Shown: positions 44,063 to 55,189, counted from the stretch's first letter. The stretch is DNA of 64,000 bases from Odontesthes bonariensis (GCF_027942865.1 NC_134519.1:35410941-35474940), one strand, 5' to 3'. Program-made: numbers and translations. The notes: a model not told the origin generated them from the sequence alone.

Positions 44063-45277
44063 ATGCAGAGTTGTAGTCTTACACACTTCTCTGCAGCTTC
44101 CCACCTGCTGCTACCCACCCAGTCAATTAACACAAAAGGAGCAAATCCTCTTGTGCAAAAAGAAATTATTAAAACAAAAACTTTAACTGAACAAAAACAT
44201 CAAACTATTAAATGTGGTTTGCTGAATATCAGATCTCTCCTTTCGAAGTCTCTGTTAGTGAATGAGTTGATTTGTGATCATCATATTGATATATTTTGTC
44301 TTACAGAAACCTGGCTGCAGCAGGAGGATCATGTTAGCATCATGTTAGCATCATGTTAGCATCATGTTAGCATTAATGAAGCAACTCCCTCTGACTGTTT
44401 AAATGTTCACGTTCCTGGAACCACAGGCAGAGGAGGAGGAGTGGCAGCTATCTTCAGATCAGGGTTACTCATCAGTCCCAGACCCAAGATTAGTTTGAGC
44501 TCTTTTGAATCTCTGATTCTCAGTTTTTCCCACGCAAAGTGGAAATCCCAGAAACCTCTTGTGTTTGTTGTTGTGTGTCGTCCACCTGGCCCTTATTCTG
44601 AGTTTCTGTCTGAATTCTCAGAGTTTTTATCCCAGTTAGTGCTGAGTACAGATAAAGTCATTGTAGTGGGTGACTTTAATATTCATGTAGATGTTGAAAA
44701 TGACAGCCTGAATATGAACTTTAATTCTATATTGGACTCTATTGGATTTTCTCTGAGTGTACACAGACCGACTCACTGCCTTAATCACACCCTTGATCTT
44801 GTGCTGACTTATGGCATTGAGAGTGAACAGTTAACAGTGTTCCCTCATAACCCTGTCTTATCTGACCATTTTCTGTTAACCTTTGAGTTTACATTACTTG
44901 ACTATACAGTTTCTGAGAAGAAATTTACGTATAGAAGGTGTCTATCAGAGGATGCTGTAACCAGATTTAAAGAATTAATTCCATCATCCTTTTCTTCACT
45001 GCCATGTGCAGATATGACAGAGGACGACTACCTAAACTTTACTCCAGCAGCACTTGACTCTCTTGTTGACAGCACTATAGTTTCAATGCGTACAGCACTG
45101 GACAATGTTGCCCCTCTGAAAAGGAAGGTAATCAGTCAGAAGAGGCTGGCTCCTTGGTATAACTCACAGCTGCGTGCTTTAAAGCAGACTGCAAGAAAGC
45201 TGGAGAGACAGTGGCGTTCCTCTAATTTAGAAGAGTCTCAGTTAGTCTGGAAAGATAGTTTAATTAATAACATATAA
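44063..45277 (+). pseudogene. L2-B ORF2, endonuclease region (copy 1)
   Basis: Endonuclease blocks in order: [19 protein letters not shown] (catalytic Glu), TTGRGGGVAAIF, VVGDFNIHVD, NHTLDLVLT and LSDHFLLTFE (Asp-His). The frame is interrupted by an in-frame TAG (44,357-44,359) created by an expanded 11-bp repeat, then continues in the same frame to 45,277. There a small insertion (AATAACATATAAG) shifts the frame by one. The region after it continues as YKKALREART and SSLIEENK. Confidence 0.85.
44330..44373. repeat. Four 11-bp repeats (CATGTTAGCAT)
   Basis: Four exact tandem copies of CATGTTAGCAT inside the L2-B endonuclease. Related elements would need only one. The 33 extra bases keep the frame but add a TAG stop. 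The duplicated copy is at 49,155-49,198. Confidence 0.95.
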
Positions 45278-45803
45278 GAAAGCCCTTCGTGAAGCTAGAA
45301 CTGCTTATTATTCATCATTGATAGAAGAGAATAAGAATAATCCCAGGTTTCTTTTCAGCACTGTAGCCAGTCTGACTAAGAGTCCGAGCTCTGCTGAGCC
45401 AGGTATTCCTTTAACTCTCAGCAGTGATGATTTCATGAGCTTCTTTATTAATAAAATTGTTTCTATCAGAGAGAAGATTGATGGAGTCCTTCCCACTATT
45501 ATCAGTGATGTATCATCAAGTACAGCAGCTTTAGAAGTATCTTTAGAACCTGATTTATATTTAGACGGCTTCTGCCCAGTTGATCTCTCTGAACTAACAA
45601 CAGCAATAGTCTCTTTTAAACCATCAACTTGTGTTTTAGACCCAATCCCAACCAGACTGTTCAAGGAGGTTTTCCCATTAATTGACACTTCCATATTGGA
45701 TTTGATCAATCTGTCTTTGTTGACAGGATATGTACCTCAGACTTTTAAGGTTGCTGTAATTAAACCTTTACTTAAAAAACCTACTCTTGATTCAGAAGTG
45801 TTG
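45278..45803 (+). pseudogene. L2-B ORF2, RT start, cut by duplication (copy 1)
   Basis: After the frameshift at 45,277 the ORF2 frame runs through the pre-RT region ([15 protein letters not shown]) and the start of the RT ([20 protein letters not shown]). It is cut at 45,803 by the junction of the tandem duplication, where it abuts the Harbinger-like fragment of copy 2. Confidence 0.85.
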
Positions 45804-46063
45804 TCATTCCGCATCAGATGTGCCAGCCTCTGCTGATGTGACACCACAGGTGGCATTGTGTATGCTTTCTTCGTATGCTTTTCAGCTTGTTTCCTCAACA
45901 GTGATGCTCGCTGGTCTGGAGAGAACTGCAAATGTGATGCATTCTTGGCGCAAACTGCGCTTATGAGCTGAAGGAACTGTGAAGGGGCTGGCGCTTTCGA
46001 TGACGTCATTAATGGTTCTCGAGCAGGAAGAGTTGCGCGGTTGCGCCGAATATGAATCAGCCT
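45804..46063. mobile_element. Harbinger-like element, right-end fragment (duplicated)
   Basis: Second copy of the right 260 bp of the element at 40,585-41,238, including the right terminal inverted repeat, brought here by the tandem duplication and not by transposition. Confidence 0.85.
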
Positions 46064-47725
46064 TAAAGAGCTCACTGCTGTCCTTGAAATGTTTGGTCTA
46101 ACTCAGCATGTGACTGAGCCCACCCACAGCAGGGGGCACACTCTAGATGTGCTCATTTCAAGGGGTGTTGTTATTTCAAACGTGAATGTCGTTGATGTTG
46201 CTTTATCTGATCATTTCTGTGTTTTCTTCGACCTATCTACTTTACCCAAAACACCAGCCGGGTCTGCAGTTGTTCAGGGAAGACTCATAAATGACAGAAC
46301 AGGGACACAGTTTATGGAAATGATTAGGTTTGAGAACACCCTGTGTTCTGATGTTGATGATCTGTTGAACTCTTACACATCAAGTCTCTTAAATGTTTTG
46401 GATACCATTGCTCCTGTCAAGGTTAGAATGGTTAAAAGTAGGCAAAGGGCGCCATGGAGGAAAGAAGAGTCGGTCAGGGCACAGAAAAAGGAGTGCCGGA
46501 GAGCCGAGTCAAAGCTCCAGGTTCATTATGAGACTTACAAAGAAAAGCTATGTGTGTTCAACCAGACTTTGCGTAGAACGAGGGAGAGTTATTTTTCTGA
46601 AATCATCAAAAACTGCAGTAACAACTCTCGTGTCCTGTTTGCTACAGTAAACAGATTAACAAACCCTCCAGTTTCACTGCCTTTAGAACTCATTTCTACA
46701 TCCAAGTGTAATGAGTTTGCAATATTCTTTAATGACAAAGTTCAAGGCATTAAAAATGCAATAATTTCCACAACACAAATAACTACTCTGCAGCCAGCTA
46801 GACACCTAGAGCTGACACATTTCACACCTGTTACTGACAAAACAGTCGAAGAGACCATCTGCAGTCTGAGTTCATCAACGTGCTGCCTTGATGAGTTGCC
46901 CACTAGATTCCTAAAGTCTGTGCTGAGCAGTTTGTTACCACAACTCGCTCATCTAGTCAACATCTCACTCCAGACTGGAACATTTCCAAAGGCCTTAAAA
47001 ACTGCTGTCATTAAGCCTCTTCTAAAGAAGAGCAATCTTGATGCCACAGTACTGAACAACTACCGGCCCATATCACACCTGCCATTCTTAGGCAAAGGCC
47101 TAGAAAAAGTTGTATACCAACAGCTTAGTGACTTTCTCCTGTCTAACAATGCTTTTGATACTTTCCAATCAGGCTTTAGGCCCCACCACAGCACTGAGAC
47201 AGCTCTGATCAAGGTGACAAATGACATCCGCCTGAACACAGATGCAAGTAGAGTCACAGTCTTAGTTCTGCTGGACCTGAGTGCTGCCTTTGACACAGTT
47301 GACCATGCGATCTTATTACAGAGGTTAGAAGACTGGGTGGGAATCTCTGGTCGTGCTTTTAACTGGTTCCAGTCCTATCTGGAGGACAGGAAATATTTTG
47401 TTTAAATTGGTAACTGTGTCTCAGACCAAATAGTTATGACCTGTGGGGTTCCCCAGGGGTCAATCCAGGGACCCGTGTTGTTCAATCTGTACATGCTTCC
47501 ACTAGGCCAGCTAATACACAGCTATAATGTGTCCTACCACAATTATGCAGATGACACTCAGATCTACGTGTCACTGACGGCAGGAGAACACGGGCCTGTA
47601 GATACACTGTGTCGCTGCATCGAACAGATCAGTGTGTGGATGCAAAACAATTTCCTCCAGCTAAACTCAGACAAAACTGAAATGATTGTCTGTGGCCCAC
47701 AGAAACAAAGAAAGTGTTATCAGTC
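46064..47725 (+). pseudogene. L2-A ORF2, EN end and RT (copy 2)
   Basis: Duplicate of 41,239-42,900 with the same internal TAA (47,403-47,405). RT motif A (AAFDTVDHA), motif B (GVPQGSIQGP) and motif C (YADD) are all present. It shares every lesion with copy 1, so the lesions are older than the duplication. Confidence 0.9.
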
Positions 47726-47981
47726 ACCTTACACTTCATGCTGGAGGCTTTGCTGACGCTGTCCCGCTTTGCGGTAAGACGTGTTGCATCACTTCCTGTT
47801 ACCTTGCTTGTGCACTGTGGAATTTCTTGCTCTGCTTGGAGTACTGATAATCACTTTATTTCGATCTATAATTTACACAATTTTGCATAGTTAAACTCTT
47901 TAGCTTACCGTTCTGTTCTAACACACTCCTACAGATCTTTATTGTCACTTTTTAGCGGTGTGTCTGGTTCTCTAGCGTAGC

Positions 47982-48866
47982 ATGGCTACCGGTTCTCTTC
48001 CTCCTTCTCCTGCTTTCACCTGCTCCGTGTGTCAGATGTTTAGTTACTCCTCTGCCTCCTTTAGCAATAATGGTACATGTAACAAATGTAGTCTTTTTGT
48101 AGTTTTGGAGGCGAGGTTATCTGAATTGGAAGCTCGGCTCTGCACTGTTGAAAATCAACCGATAGCGAGCCAGGTCCCTTTAGCCAGTGTGGAGCCACCT
48201 AGCGTAGCTAGCTCAATTAGCCTCCCCCTAGCAGAACCTGAGCAGCCAGGATTACATCGTGGCTGGGTGACTGTCAGGAAGAGGCATAGCTCTAAAGTCA
48301 AGCCCGTTGTTCACCATCGACCTGTCCACGCTTCTAACAGATTTTCCCCATTCAGCGACACACCCGCTGAGGACAAAACCCTGGTAACTGGCAGCTCTAT
48401 AGTCAGAAACGTGGCATTAGAGACACCAGCGGCCATAGTCAAATGCATTCCAGGGGCCAGAGCGGGCGACATGGAATCCTATTTAAAACTGCTGGCTAAG
48501 GATAAACGTAAATATGGTAAAATAGTTATTCACGTCGGCGTTAATGACACCCGGTTACGCCAATCGGAGGTCACTAAAATTAATGTTGCATCGGTGTGTG
48601 ATTTTGCCAAAACAATGTCGGACTCCGTAGTTTTCTCTGGACCCCTGCCAAATCTGACCAGTGATGACATGTTTAGCCGCAAGTCGTCCTACAATCGCTG
48701 GTTGTCTAGATGGTGTCCAGCAAACAACGTGGGCTACATAGATAATTGGCAATCTTTCTGGAGAAAACCTGGTCTGATGAGGAGAGACGGCATCCATCCC
48801 ACTTTGGAAGGAGCAGCTCTCATTTCTAGAAATATGGATGAATTTATTTGCCACCCTAAAACATGA
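47982..48866 (+). pseudogene. L2-B ORF1, SGNH/GDSL-esterase type (copy 2)
   Basis: 294 codons, identical in translation to 43,157-44,041: two CxxC pairs, short coiled coil, then SGNH blocks GSSIVRN, HVGVND and DGIH. The frame is open but belongs to an element with a disrupted ORF2. Confidence 0.85.
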
Positions 48867-48887
48867 CAACCCAGGGTTCAGACCAGG

Positions 48888-50102
48888 ATGCAGAGTTGTA
48901 GTCTTACACACTTCTCTGCAGCTTCCCACCTGCTGCTACCCACCCAGTCAATTAACACAAAAGGAGCAAATCCTCTTGTGCAAAAAGAAATTATTAAAAC
49001 AAAAACTTTAACTGAACAAAAACATCAAACTATTAAATGTGGTTTGCTGAATATCAGATCTCTCCTTTCGAAGTCTCTGTTAGTGAATGAGTTGATTTGT
49101 GATCATCATATTGATATATTTTGTCTTACAGAAACCTGGCTGCAGCAGGAGGATCATGTTAGCATCATGTTAGCATCATGTTAGCATCATGTTAGCATTA
49201 ATGAAGCAACTCCCTCTGACTGTTTAAATGTTCACGTTCCTGGAACCACAGGCAGAGGAGGAGGAGTGGCAGCTATCTTCAGATCAGGGTTACTCATCAG
49301 TCCCAGACCCAAGATTAGTTTGAGCTCTTTTGAATCTCTGATTCTCAGTTTTTCCCACGCAAAGTGGAAATCCCAGAAACCTCTTGTGTTTGTTGTTGTG
49401 TGTCGTCCACCTGGCCCTTATTCTGAGTTTCTGTCTGAATTCTCAGAGTTTTTATCCCAGTTAGTGCTGAGTACAGATAAAGTCATTGTAGTGGGTGACT
49501 TTAATATTCATGTAGATGTTGAAAATGACAGCCTGAATATGAACTTTAATTCTATATTGGACTCTATTGGATTTTCTCTGAGTGTACACAGACCGACTCA
49601 CTGCCTTAATCACACCCTTGATCTTGTGCTGACTTATGGCATTGAGAGTGAACAGTTAACAGTGTTCCCTCATAACCCTGTCTTATCTGACCATTTTCTG
49701 TTAACCTTTGAGTTTACATTACTTGACTATACAGTTTCTGAGAAGAAATTTACGTATAGAAGGTGTCTATCAGAGGATGCTGTAACCAGATTTAAAGAAT
49801 TAATTCCATCATCCTTTTCTTCACTGCCATGTGCAGATATGACAGAGGACGACTACCTAAACTTTACTCCAGCAGCACTTGACTCTCTTGTTGACAGCAC
49901 TATAGTTTCAATGCGTACAGCACTGGACAATGTTGCCCCTCTGAAAAGGAAGGTAATCAGTCAGAAGAGGCTGGCTCCTTGGTATAACTCACAGCTGCGT
50001 GCTTTAAAGCAGACTGCAAGAAAGCTGGAGAGACAGTGGCGTTCCTCTAATTTAGAAGAGTCTCAGTTAGTCTGGAAAGATAGTTTAATTAATAACATAT
50101 AA
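48888..50102 (+). pseudogene. L2-B ORF2, endonuclease region (copy 2)
   Basis: Duplicate of 44,063-45,277, with the same 11-bp repeat expansion and TAG stop (49,182-49,184) and the same frame break at 50,102. Blocks [18 protein letters not shown] and LSDHFLLTFE are visible. Confidence 0.85.
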
Positions 50103-51899
50103 GAAAGCCCTTTGTGAAGCTAGAACTGCTTATTATTCATCATTGATAGAAGAGAATAAGAATAATCCCAGGTTTCTTTTCAGCACTGTAGCCAGTCTGA
50201 CTAAGAGTCCGAGCTCTGCTGAGCCAGGTATTCCTTTAACTCTCAGCAGTGATGATTTCATGAGCTTCTTTATTAATAAAATTGTTTCTATCAGAGAGAA
50301 GATTGATGGAGTCCTTCCCACTATTATCAGTGATGTATCATCAAGTACAGCAGCTTTAGAAGTATCTTTAGAACCTGATTTATATTTAGACGGCTTCTGC
50401 CCAGTTGATCTCTCTGAACTAACAACAGCAATAGTCTCTTTTAAACCATCAACTTGTGTTTTAGACCCAATCCCAACCAGACTGTTCAAGGAGGTTTTCC
50501 CATTAATTGACACTTCCATATTGGATTTGATCAATCTGTCTTTGTTGACAGGATATGTACCTCAGACTTTTAAGGTTGCTGTAATTAAACCTTTACTTAA
50601 AAAACCTACTCTTGATTCAGAAGTGTTGGCTCATTATAGACCTATATCCAATCTCCCTTTTATGTCTAAAGTTCTTGGAAAAATAGTTGCAGCTCAGCTT
50701 TGTGATCATTTACACAGAAATAATCTGTTTGAAGAGTTTCAGTCAGGATTCAGAGTGCATCATAGCACAGAAACTGCACTGCTGAAAGTTACCAATGATC
50801 TCCTCTTAGCCTCTGATAGCGGACTTGTGTCTGTGCTTGTCCTGTTGGATCTCAGTGCTGCATTTGATACGGTCGATTACAGTATCTTATTACAGAGACT
50901 TTGAACATGTTATTGGGATTAAAGGAACTGCATTAGGCTGGTTTAAGTCATATTTATCTGATAGATTTCAGTTTGTTCTTGTAAATGAAGAATCTTCCTC
51001 ACACACCACAGTAAGTCATGGAGTTCCCCAGGGTTCTGTGCTTGGACCGATTCTTTTTACTTTATACATGCTTCCATTAGGTAACATTATTAGACAGCAT
51101 GGCATAAATTTCCATTGCTATGCTGATGATACTCAGCTGTACTTATCTATAAAACCAGATGAACCCAATAGGTTGGTCAGACTACAAGCATGTCTTAAAG
51201 ACATAAAGACCTGGATGACTCAGAACTGTCTGCTGCTAAATTCAGACAAAACTGAAGTCGTTATCTTTGGACCTGAGCGCTTCAGGGGGAAACTGTCTAG
51301 CTATATAGTTACTCTCGATGGTATTTCCTTGGCTTCTAGTTCTACAGTGAGGAACCTTGGAGTTATTTTTGACCAGAATTTATCATTTGACTCGCATCTT
51401 GTCTCAGAGTGATGCAGAAAAACTAGTCCATGCATTTGTTACTTCAAGATTGGACTACTGTAATTCTTTATTATTGGGCTGTCCAACATATTCTCTGAAA
51501 AGCCTTCAGTTGATCCAAAATGCTGCAGCCAGAGTTCTGATGAGAACTAACAGGAGAGATCATATTTCTCCAGTTTTAGCTTCTCTTCATTGGCTCCCTG
51601 TTAAATTCAGAATAGAATTTAAGATTCTTCTCCTTACATATAAAGCTCTTAATGACCGAGCTCCATCATATCTTAAAGATCTCATTGTAAGATATTTTCC
51701 TAACAGAGCACTTCGTTCCCAAACTGCAGGTTTACTTGAGGTTCCCAGAGTTTCTAAAAGTAGAATGGGAGGCAGAGCCTTCAGTTATCAGGCCCCTCTA
51801 TTGTGGAATAAGCTGCCAGTAAATGTCCGGGAAGCAGACACCCTTTCCACTTTTAAGACCAGGCTTAAAACTTTCCTTTTTGATAAAGCTTATAGTTAG
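50103..51899 (+). pseudogene. L2-B ORF2, reverse transcriptase to C-terminus
   Basis: Complete 3' part of the L2-B ORF2. RT blocks: [48 protein letters not shown] (motif A), GVPQGSVLGPILFTLYM (motif B) and YADDTQLYL (motif C, at about 51,118). Lesions: an extra T near 50,900 (ACTTTGAACATG) shifts the frame after motif A, and a deletion of about 60 bases near 51,395 removes the segment after SFDSH. The deleted segment is still present in the antisense copy at 53,895-54,540. The C-terminal region (HWLPVKFRIEFKILLLTYKA to LSTFKTRLKTFLF) ends at TAG 51,897-51,899. Confidence 0.9.
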
Positions 51900-52472
51900 G
51901 GATGGCTCAGGTGATCCTGAAACATCCCATAGTTAAGCTGCTATAGGCCCAGACTGCTGGGGGGCCTCATCTGACACACCTTTCCTCACTTTACTCTCTT
52001 TATGTATTTGTGATATTATTGTGGTCATTAACTCGTGTTTCTCTGTTCCAACAGATATCCTTTGAATGGTGTTACAGTGCCGCCGCTGCGCCCCCCCCCC
52101 CCCCTTCTGTCTTCTCAAACCCCAGCTGGTGGAGGCGGATGGCCACCCTTCCTGAGTCTGGTTCTGCCAGAGGTTTCTTCCTGTTAAAAGGGAGTCGTTT
52201 CTCTCCACAGTCGCCTCAGGCACGCCGCTCAGGCCGGGAGATTGGACCGAAAAACAAAAAGTTTTCAGTGCAGTCAGTTGGTTTTCTTAGCTAGGAAATT
52301 GTTTTTGAATTGGCTCTATATGAACGAATTGGATTATTTTATGAATTATGATTATTATTAATTAATTAATTGAATTCCAATTGGCTTGAATTGGACTTAC
52401 TATCTAAGTGCCTTGAGATGACATTTGTTGTATTTGGCGCTATATAAATAAAAATGAATTGAATTGAATTGA
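51900..52472 (+). mobile_element. L2-B 3' UTR and tail
   Basis: Non-coding end of L2-B. It contains a run of about 15 C's near 52,090, the conserved block AGGTTTCTTCCTGTTAAAAG near 52,172, an AT-rich stretch with TTAAT repeats, and the terminal ATAAATAAAAATGAATTGAATTG repeats. It borders the resumed L2-A sequence at about 52,473. Confidence 0.8.
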
Positions 52473-53120
52473 ACCTTGACACTCTCTCTCTGAAACCTAA
52501 CTATCAAGTTAGAAATCTCGGGGTAATATTGGACTCAGACCTGAACTTTAACAGCCACATTAAATCTGTAACATCAGCAGCTTTTTACCATCTAAAAAAC
52601 ATTGCCAGAATCAAAGGAATAGTGTCTAAAGCAGACTTAGAGAGACTGATCCATGCGTTTGTCTCCAGCAGGTTAGACTACTGTAACGGCCTGCTCACTG
52701 GGCTCTAAACGGGCTGTAAGACAGCTGCAGTACATCCAGAACGCTGCTGCTCGAGTCCTGACTAGAACCAGGAAATACGACCATATTAGTCCAGTGCTCA
52801 GGTCTCTGCACTGGCTTCCTGTCGCTCAGAGAATAGACTTTAAAACAGCTCTGCTTGTGTACAAGTCTCTTCACGGTCAAGCGCCAAAGTACATCTCTGA
52901 CATGTTAGAGCCATATGAACCAACTCGGGCTCTGAGAACCTCAGGGAGGGGTCTTCTGCTGGGGCCCAGAGTCAGGACTAAACAAGGTGAGGCTGCGTTT
53001 CAGTTTTATGCTCCTAAAATCTGGAACAGTCTTCCAGAAGATGTGAGACAGGCCTCAACTCTGACAATGTTTAAATCCAGGCTGAAAACAGTTCTATTTA
53101 GCTGTGCATATGACACCTGA
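52473..53120 (+). pseudogene. L2-A ORF2, C-terminal region
   Basis: Continuation of L2-A after the L2-B insertion. LDTLSLKPNYQVRNLGVIL leads to SRLDYCNGLLTGL, where one base is missing (GGGCTCTAAACGG at about 52,701-52,713). The next frame continues LQYIQNAAARVLTRTR, SLHWLPVAQRIDFKTALLVY and LTMFKSRLKTVLFSCAYDT up to TGA at 53,118-53,120. This is the RT thumb/C-terminal part conserved in L2 elements. Confidence 0.85.
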
Positions 53121-53334
53121 AAGTATTTTATCTGCACTCTTCACTTTTTAATGAATTAATGATTATTTTAATGGGTTTTAAATTTCTTTCTTTTTTAATT
53201 TCTTTCTTTTATTTTTTTTATTCCTTTTTAATGGTTTTATTGCCTTCTTGTGATTTAATGTAGCTGTAAAGCACTTTGAATTGCCCTGTGTATGAATTGT
53301 GCTTTATAAATAAAATTGCCTTGCCTTGCCTGAT

Positions 53335-53894
53335 CAGTGCGGGGCTCTCCCGTATGTGCAGAGGAAGACTGTTCCAGATGTGCGTGGCCCTCACAGAGAG
53401 AGTGTTCTGTCCAAAAGTGGTTTTCCTGTGGGGTACCTCATAGTCTCCTCTGGAGGAGGCCCTTGTTCTCAGGACACTTGAATTCCTAGCTTTGAACAAG
53501 GTAAACACTGGTGGTGGGGCTAGTCCATGTAGCGCTTTATAAATGAAGCATACATACTTAAAATTAATAAAATTTTCAAAATTTAAAAGATTGTACTTGT
53601 TTAAAACATTGCATACATGAAATGAATTGGGTTTTTGGTCAAAAACTTTAAGAGATATTTTGTACAGTGATTCAATTAATTTCAGATTGCTAGCTGTGGT
53701 GAGAGACCAACTTGGGATGCAGTATTCACTGTGAGATAAAATCATTGAATGGAGAAACATTCTGGCAGCACCAAGTGTTAAAGAAGACCTGATTTGTTTA
53801 AAATTTTTAAGGTTAAATTAGACAGTATTGGCCAGTTTTTTAATATGATTTTTGAAGGTCAAAGTGGAATCGAGTATCACGCCGAGGTACTTCT
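53335..53894 (-). pseudogene. LINE ORF2 C-terminal fragment (non-L2 type), antisense
   Basis: Minus-strand reading starts YLGVILDSTLTFKNHI at 53,894, has one stop, then runs SHSEYCIPSWSLTTASNLK, YKALHGLAPPPVF, STFGQ-like TTFGQNTLSVRA and HIWNSLPLHIRESPALI. This is the C-terminal part of a non-LTR reverse transcriptase of a different clade from L2-A and L2-B; I cannot name the clade. Its 3' end abuts the L2-A TTGCC tail and its 5' end abuts an antisense L2-B fragment. Confidence 0.75.
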
Positions 53895-54540
53895 ACTGCC
53901 TCCCATTCTACTTTTAGAAACTCTGGGAACCTCAAGTAAACCTGCAGTTTGGGAACGAAGTGCTCTGTTAGGAAAATATCTTACAATGAGATCTTTAAGA
54001 TATGATGGAGCTCGGTCATTAAGAGCTTTATATGTAAGGAGAAGAATCTTAAATTCTATTCTGAATTTAACAGGGAGCCAATGAAGAGAAGCTAAAACTG
54101 GAGAAATATGATCTCTCCTGTTAGTTCTCATCAAAACTCTGGCTGCAGCATTTTGGATCAGCTGGAGGCTTTTTAGAGAATATGTGGGACAGCCCAATAA
54201 TAAAGAATTACAGCAGTCCAATCCTGAAGTAACAAATGCATGAATTAGTTTTTCTGCATCACTCTGAGACAAGATGTTCCTGATTTTAACAATATTACGA
54301 AGGTGAAAGAAGGCAGTCCTAGAAACCTGTTTTATATGCGAGTCAAATGATAAGTTCTGGTCAAAAATAACTCCAAGGTTCCTCACTGTAGAACTAGAAG
54401 CCAAGGATATACCATCTAGATTAACTATATAGCTAGACAATTTCTCCCTGAAACGCTCAGGTCCAAAGATAACGACTTCACTTTTGTCTGAATTTAGAAG
54501 CAGACAGTTCTGAGTCATCCAGGTCTTTATGTCTTTACTC
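53895..54540 (-). pseudogene. L2-B family ORF2 fragment, antisense
   Basis: Minus-strand frame from DIKTWMTQNCLLLNSDKSE through STVRNLGVIFDQNLSFDSH, KQVSRTAFFHLRNIVKI, RLDYCN-equivalent GLDCCNSLLLGC and HWLPVKFRIEFKILLLTYKA to PRVSKSRMGG. It is uninterrupted over about 215 codons, and it retains the segment deleted from the plus-strand L2-B at 51,395. It is truncated at both ends. Confidence 0.85.
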
Positions 54541-54545
54541 TTCAC

Positions 54546-54930
54546 ACAAATGTTCTTCTCTGTCTGCTGTTACGGTGGTAAATCCAGGTACATCCACATT
54601 AGCATTCAGCATATTGCCAGTGCACCAAGTCTCGGTAAAGCACAACCAACTAGACTCCTAAAATCTTAGATCTTCAGGTTCCTTACCAAGGCAGCCAATT
54701 TATCAGTCTTGCCAGTCGAGTTTACATTTCCTATCACGGCCTGTGACTAACAGCAGGTTTTACAATGAGGCAAATGGCGCTAACATGATAGGCAGTGTTT
54801 GTTAGTTAGTTAGTTACTGCAGTGTTAGCCGAGGACATGCTAACGTTGCTGGGTTCAGATTCACCAACGTTAATCATTCATTCATAGTTATTGCATGTTG
54901 GTAGTATTTCCTCCCTTTGGTGAAATATTC
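54546..54930. other. Intergenic sequence without recognised features
   Basis: No coding frame or repeat recognised apart from a short TTAG/TTAGTTAG run at about 54,800-54,815. Confidence 0.5.
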
Positions 54931-54939
54931 ACTTTGCAA

Positions 54940-55186
54940 GTTGCCCTGTTGTCGTCTTTTTTAGAGATGTGTAATCAAACTTTTGAGCGTTTGTACCGCT
55001 CGGGCGCCATGTTTACTGTTGGCTGCTGGCTGCGCTGGACTCGCTGCGCAACGTTACGTGGTGATGTCATTCGTGCCCACTGGAATCGATAAGGGAATCG
55101 TTTGCAAAATGGCAAAACGATTCCAAGGAATTGAAACACTGGGAACCAGTTCTCAACAAGAACCGGTTTTCGATTCCTATCCCTAA
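54940..55186. mobile_element. hAT-like non-autonomous element, one end
   Basis: The stretch ends GGTTTTCGATTCCTATCCCTA. Read inversely this begins TAGGGATAGGAATCGAAAAC, a terminus of the kind seen on abundant fish hAT-type miniature elements. Several inverted GGAATCG/CGATTCC motifs lie inside. The other end was not located, so limits are approximate. Confidence 0.4.
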
Positions 55187-55189
55187 ATG

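Larger units (their letters stand above)
40979..45803. repeat. Tandem duplication unit, copy 1 (4,825 bp)
   Basis: The segment from TCATTCCGCATC (40,979) to GAAGTGTTG (45,803) is repeated immediately at 45,804-50,628. All contained frames (438, 106, 294, 98 and 278 codons) are identical in both copies. It includes the right part of the Harbinger-like element, the middle of L2-A and the left part of L2-B. This copy ends inside the L2-B reverse transcriptase. Confidence 0.95.
45804..50628. repeat. Tandem duplication unit, copy 2 (4,825 bp)
   Basis: Offset of exactly 4,825 bp from copy 1 throughout. The single difference I noticed is C at 45,288 against T at 50,113. After 50,628 the L2-B sequence continues uninterrupted (GCTCATTATAGACC), so this copy has the original right border and copy 1 has the original left border. 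Confidence 0.95.
42900..52472 (+). mobile_element. L2-type LINE 'L2-B', nearly full length, split by duplication
   Basis: A second plus-strand L2 of a different subfamily, inserted into L2-A between the RT and C-terminal parts. It has a GC-richer 5' leader (about 42,905-43,156), ORF1, ORF2 and a 3' UTR ending in ATAAATAAAAATGAATTGAATTG. The sequence before it reads CCTTACACT and after it CCTTGACACT, a possible imperfect target duplication. Because of the 4,825-bp tandem duplication, its 5' portion appears twice; the element is complete only when read from the second copy (from about 47,725). It has several disabling lesions. Confidence 0.85.
40141..53330 (+). mobile_element. L2-type LINE 'L2-A', 5'-truncated and nested
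   Basis: Pieces of one plus-strand non-LTR retrotransposon. The endonuclease start is at 40,141-40,584; the endonuclease end and most of the reverse transcriptase are at 41,239 to about 42,900; the C-terminal part of ORF2 and the 3' tail are at about 52,473-53,330. The gaps are later insertions: a Harbinger-like element, then L2-B with its tandem duplication. Removing them restores a continuous order of motifs. The 3' end shows AATAAA followed by repeats of TTGCC, typical of L2 tails that prime on short 3' repeats. The 5' part including ORF1 is missing. The copy is dead through frameshifts and a stop. Confidence 0.85.

Noticed and set aside
53877..54545. Independent minus-strand gene
   Set aside because: It aligns block by block with the C-terminal half of L2-B ORF2 and is truncated at both ends, so it is a LINE fragment.
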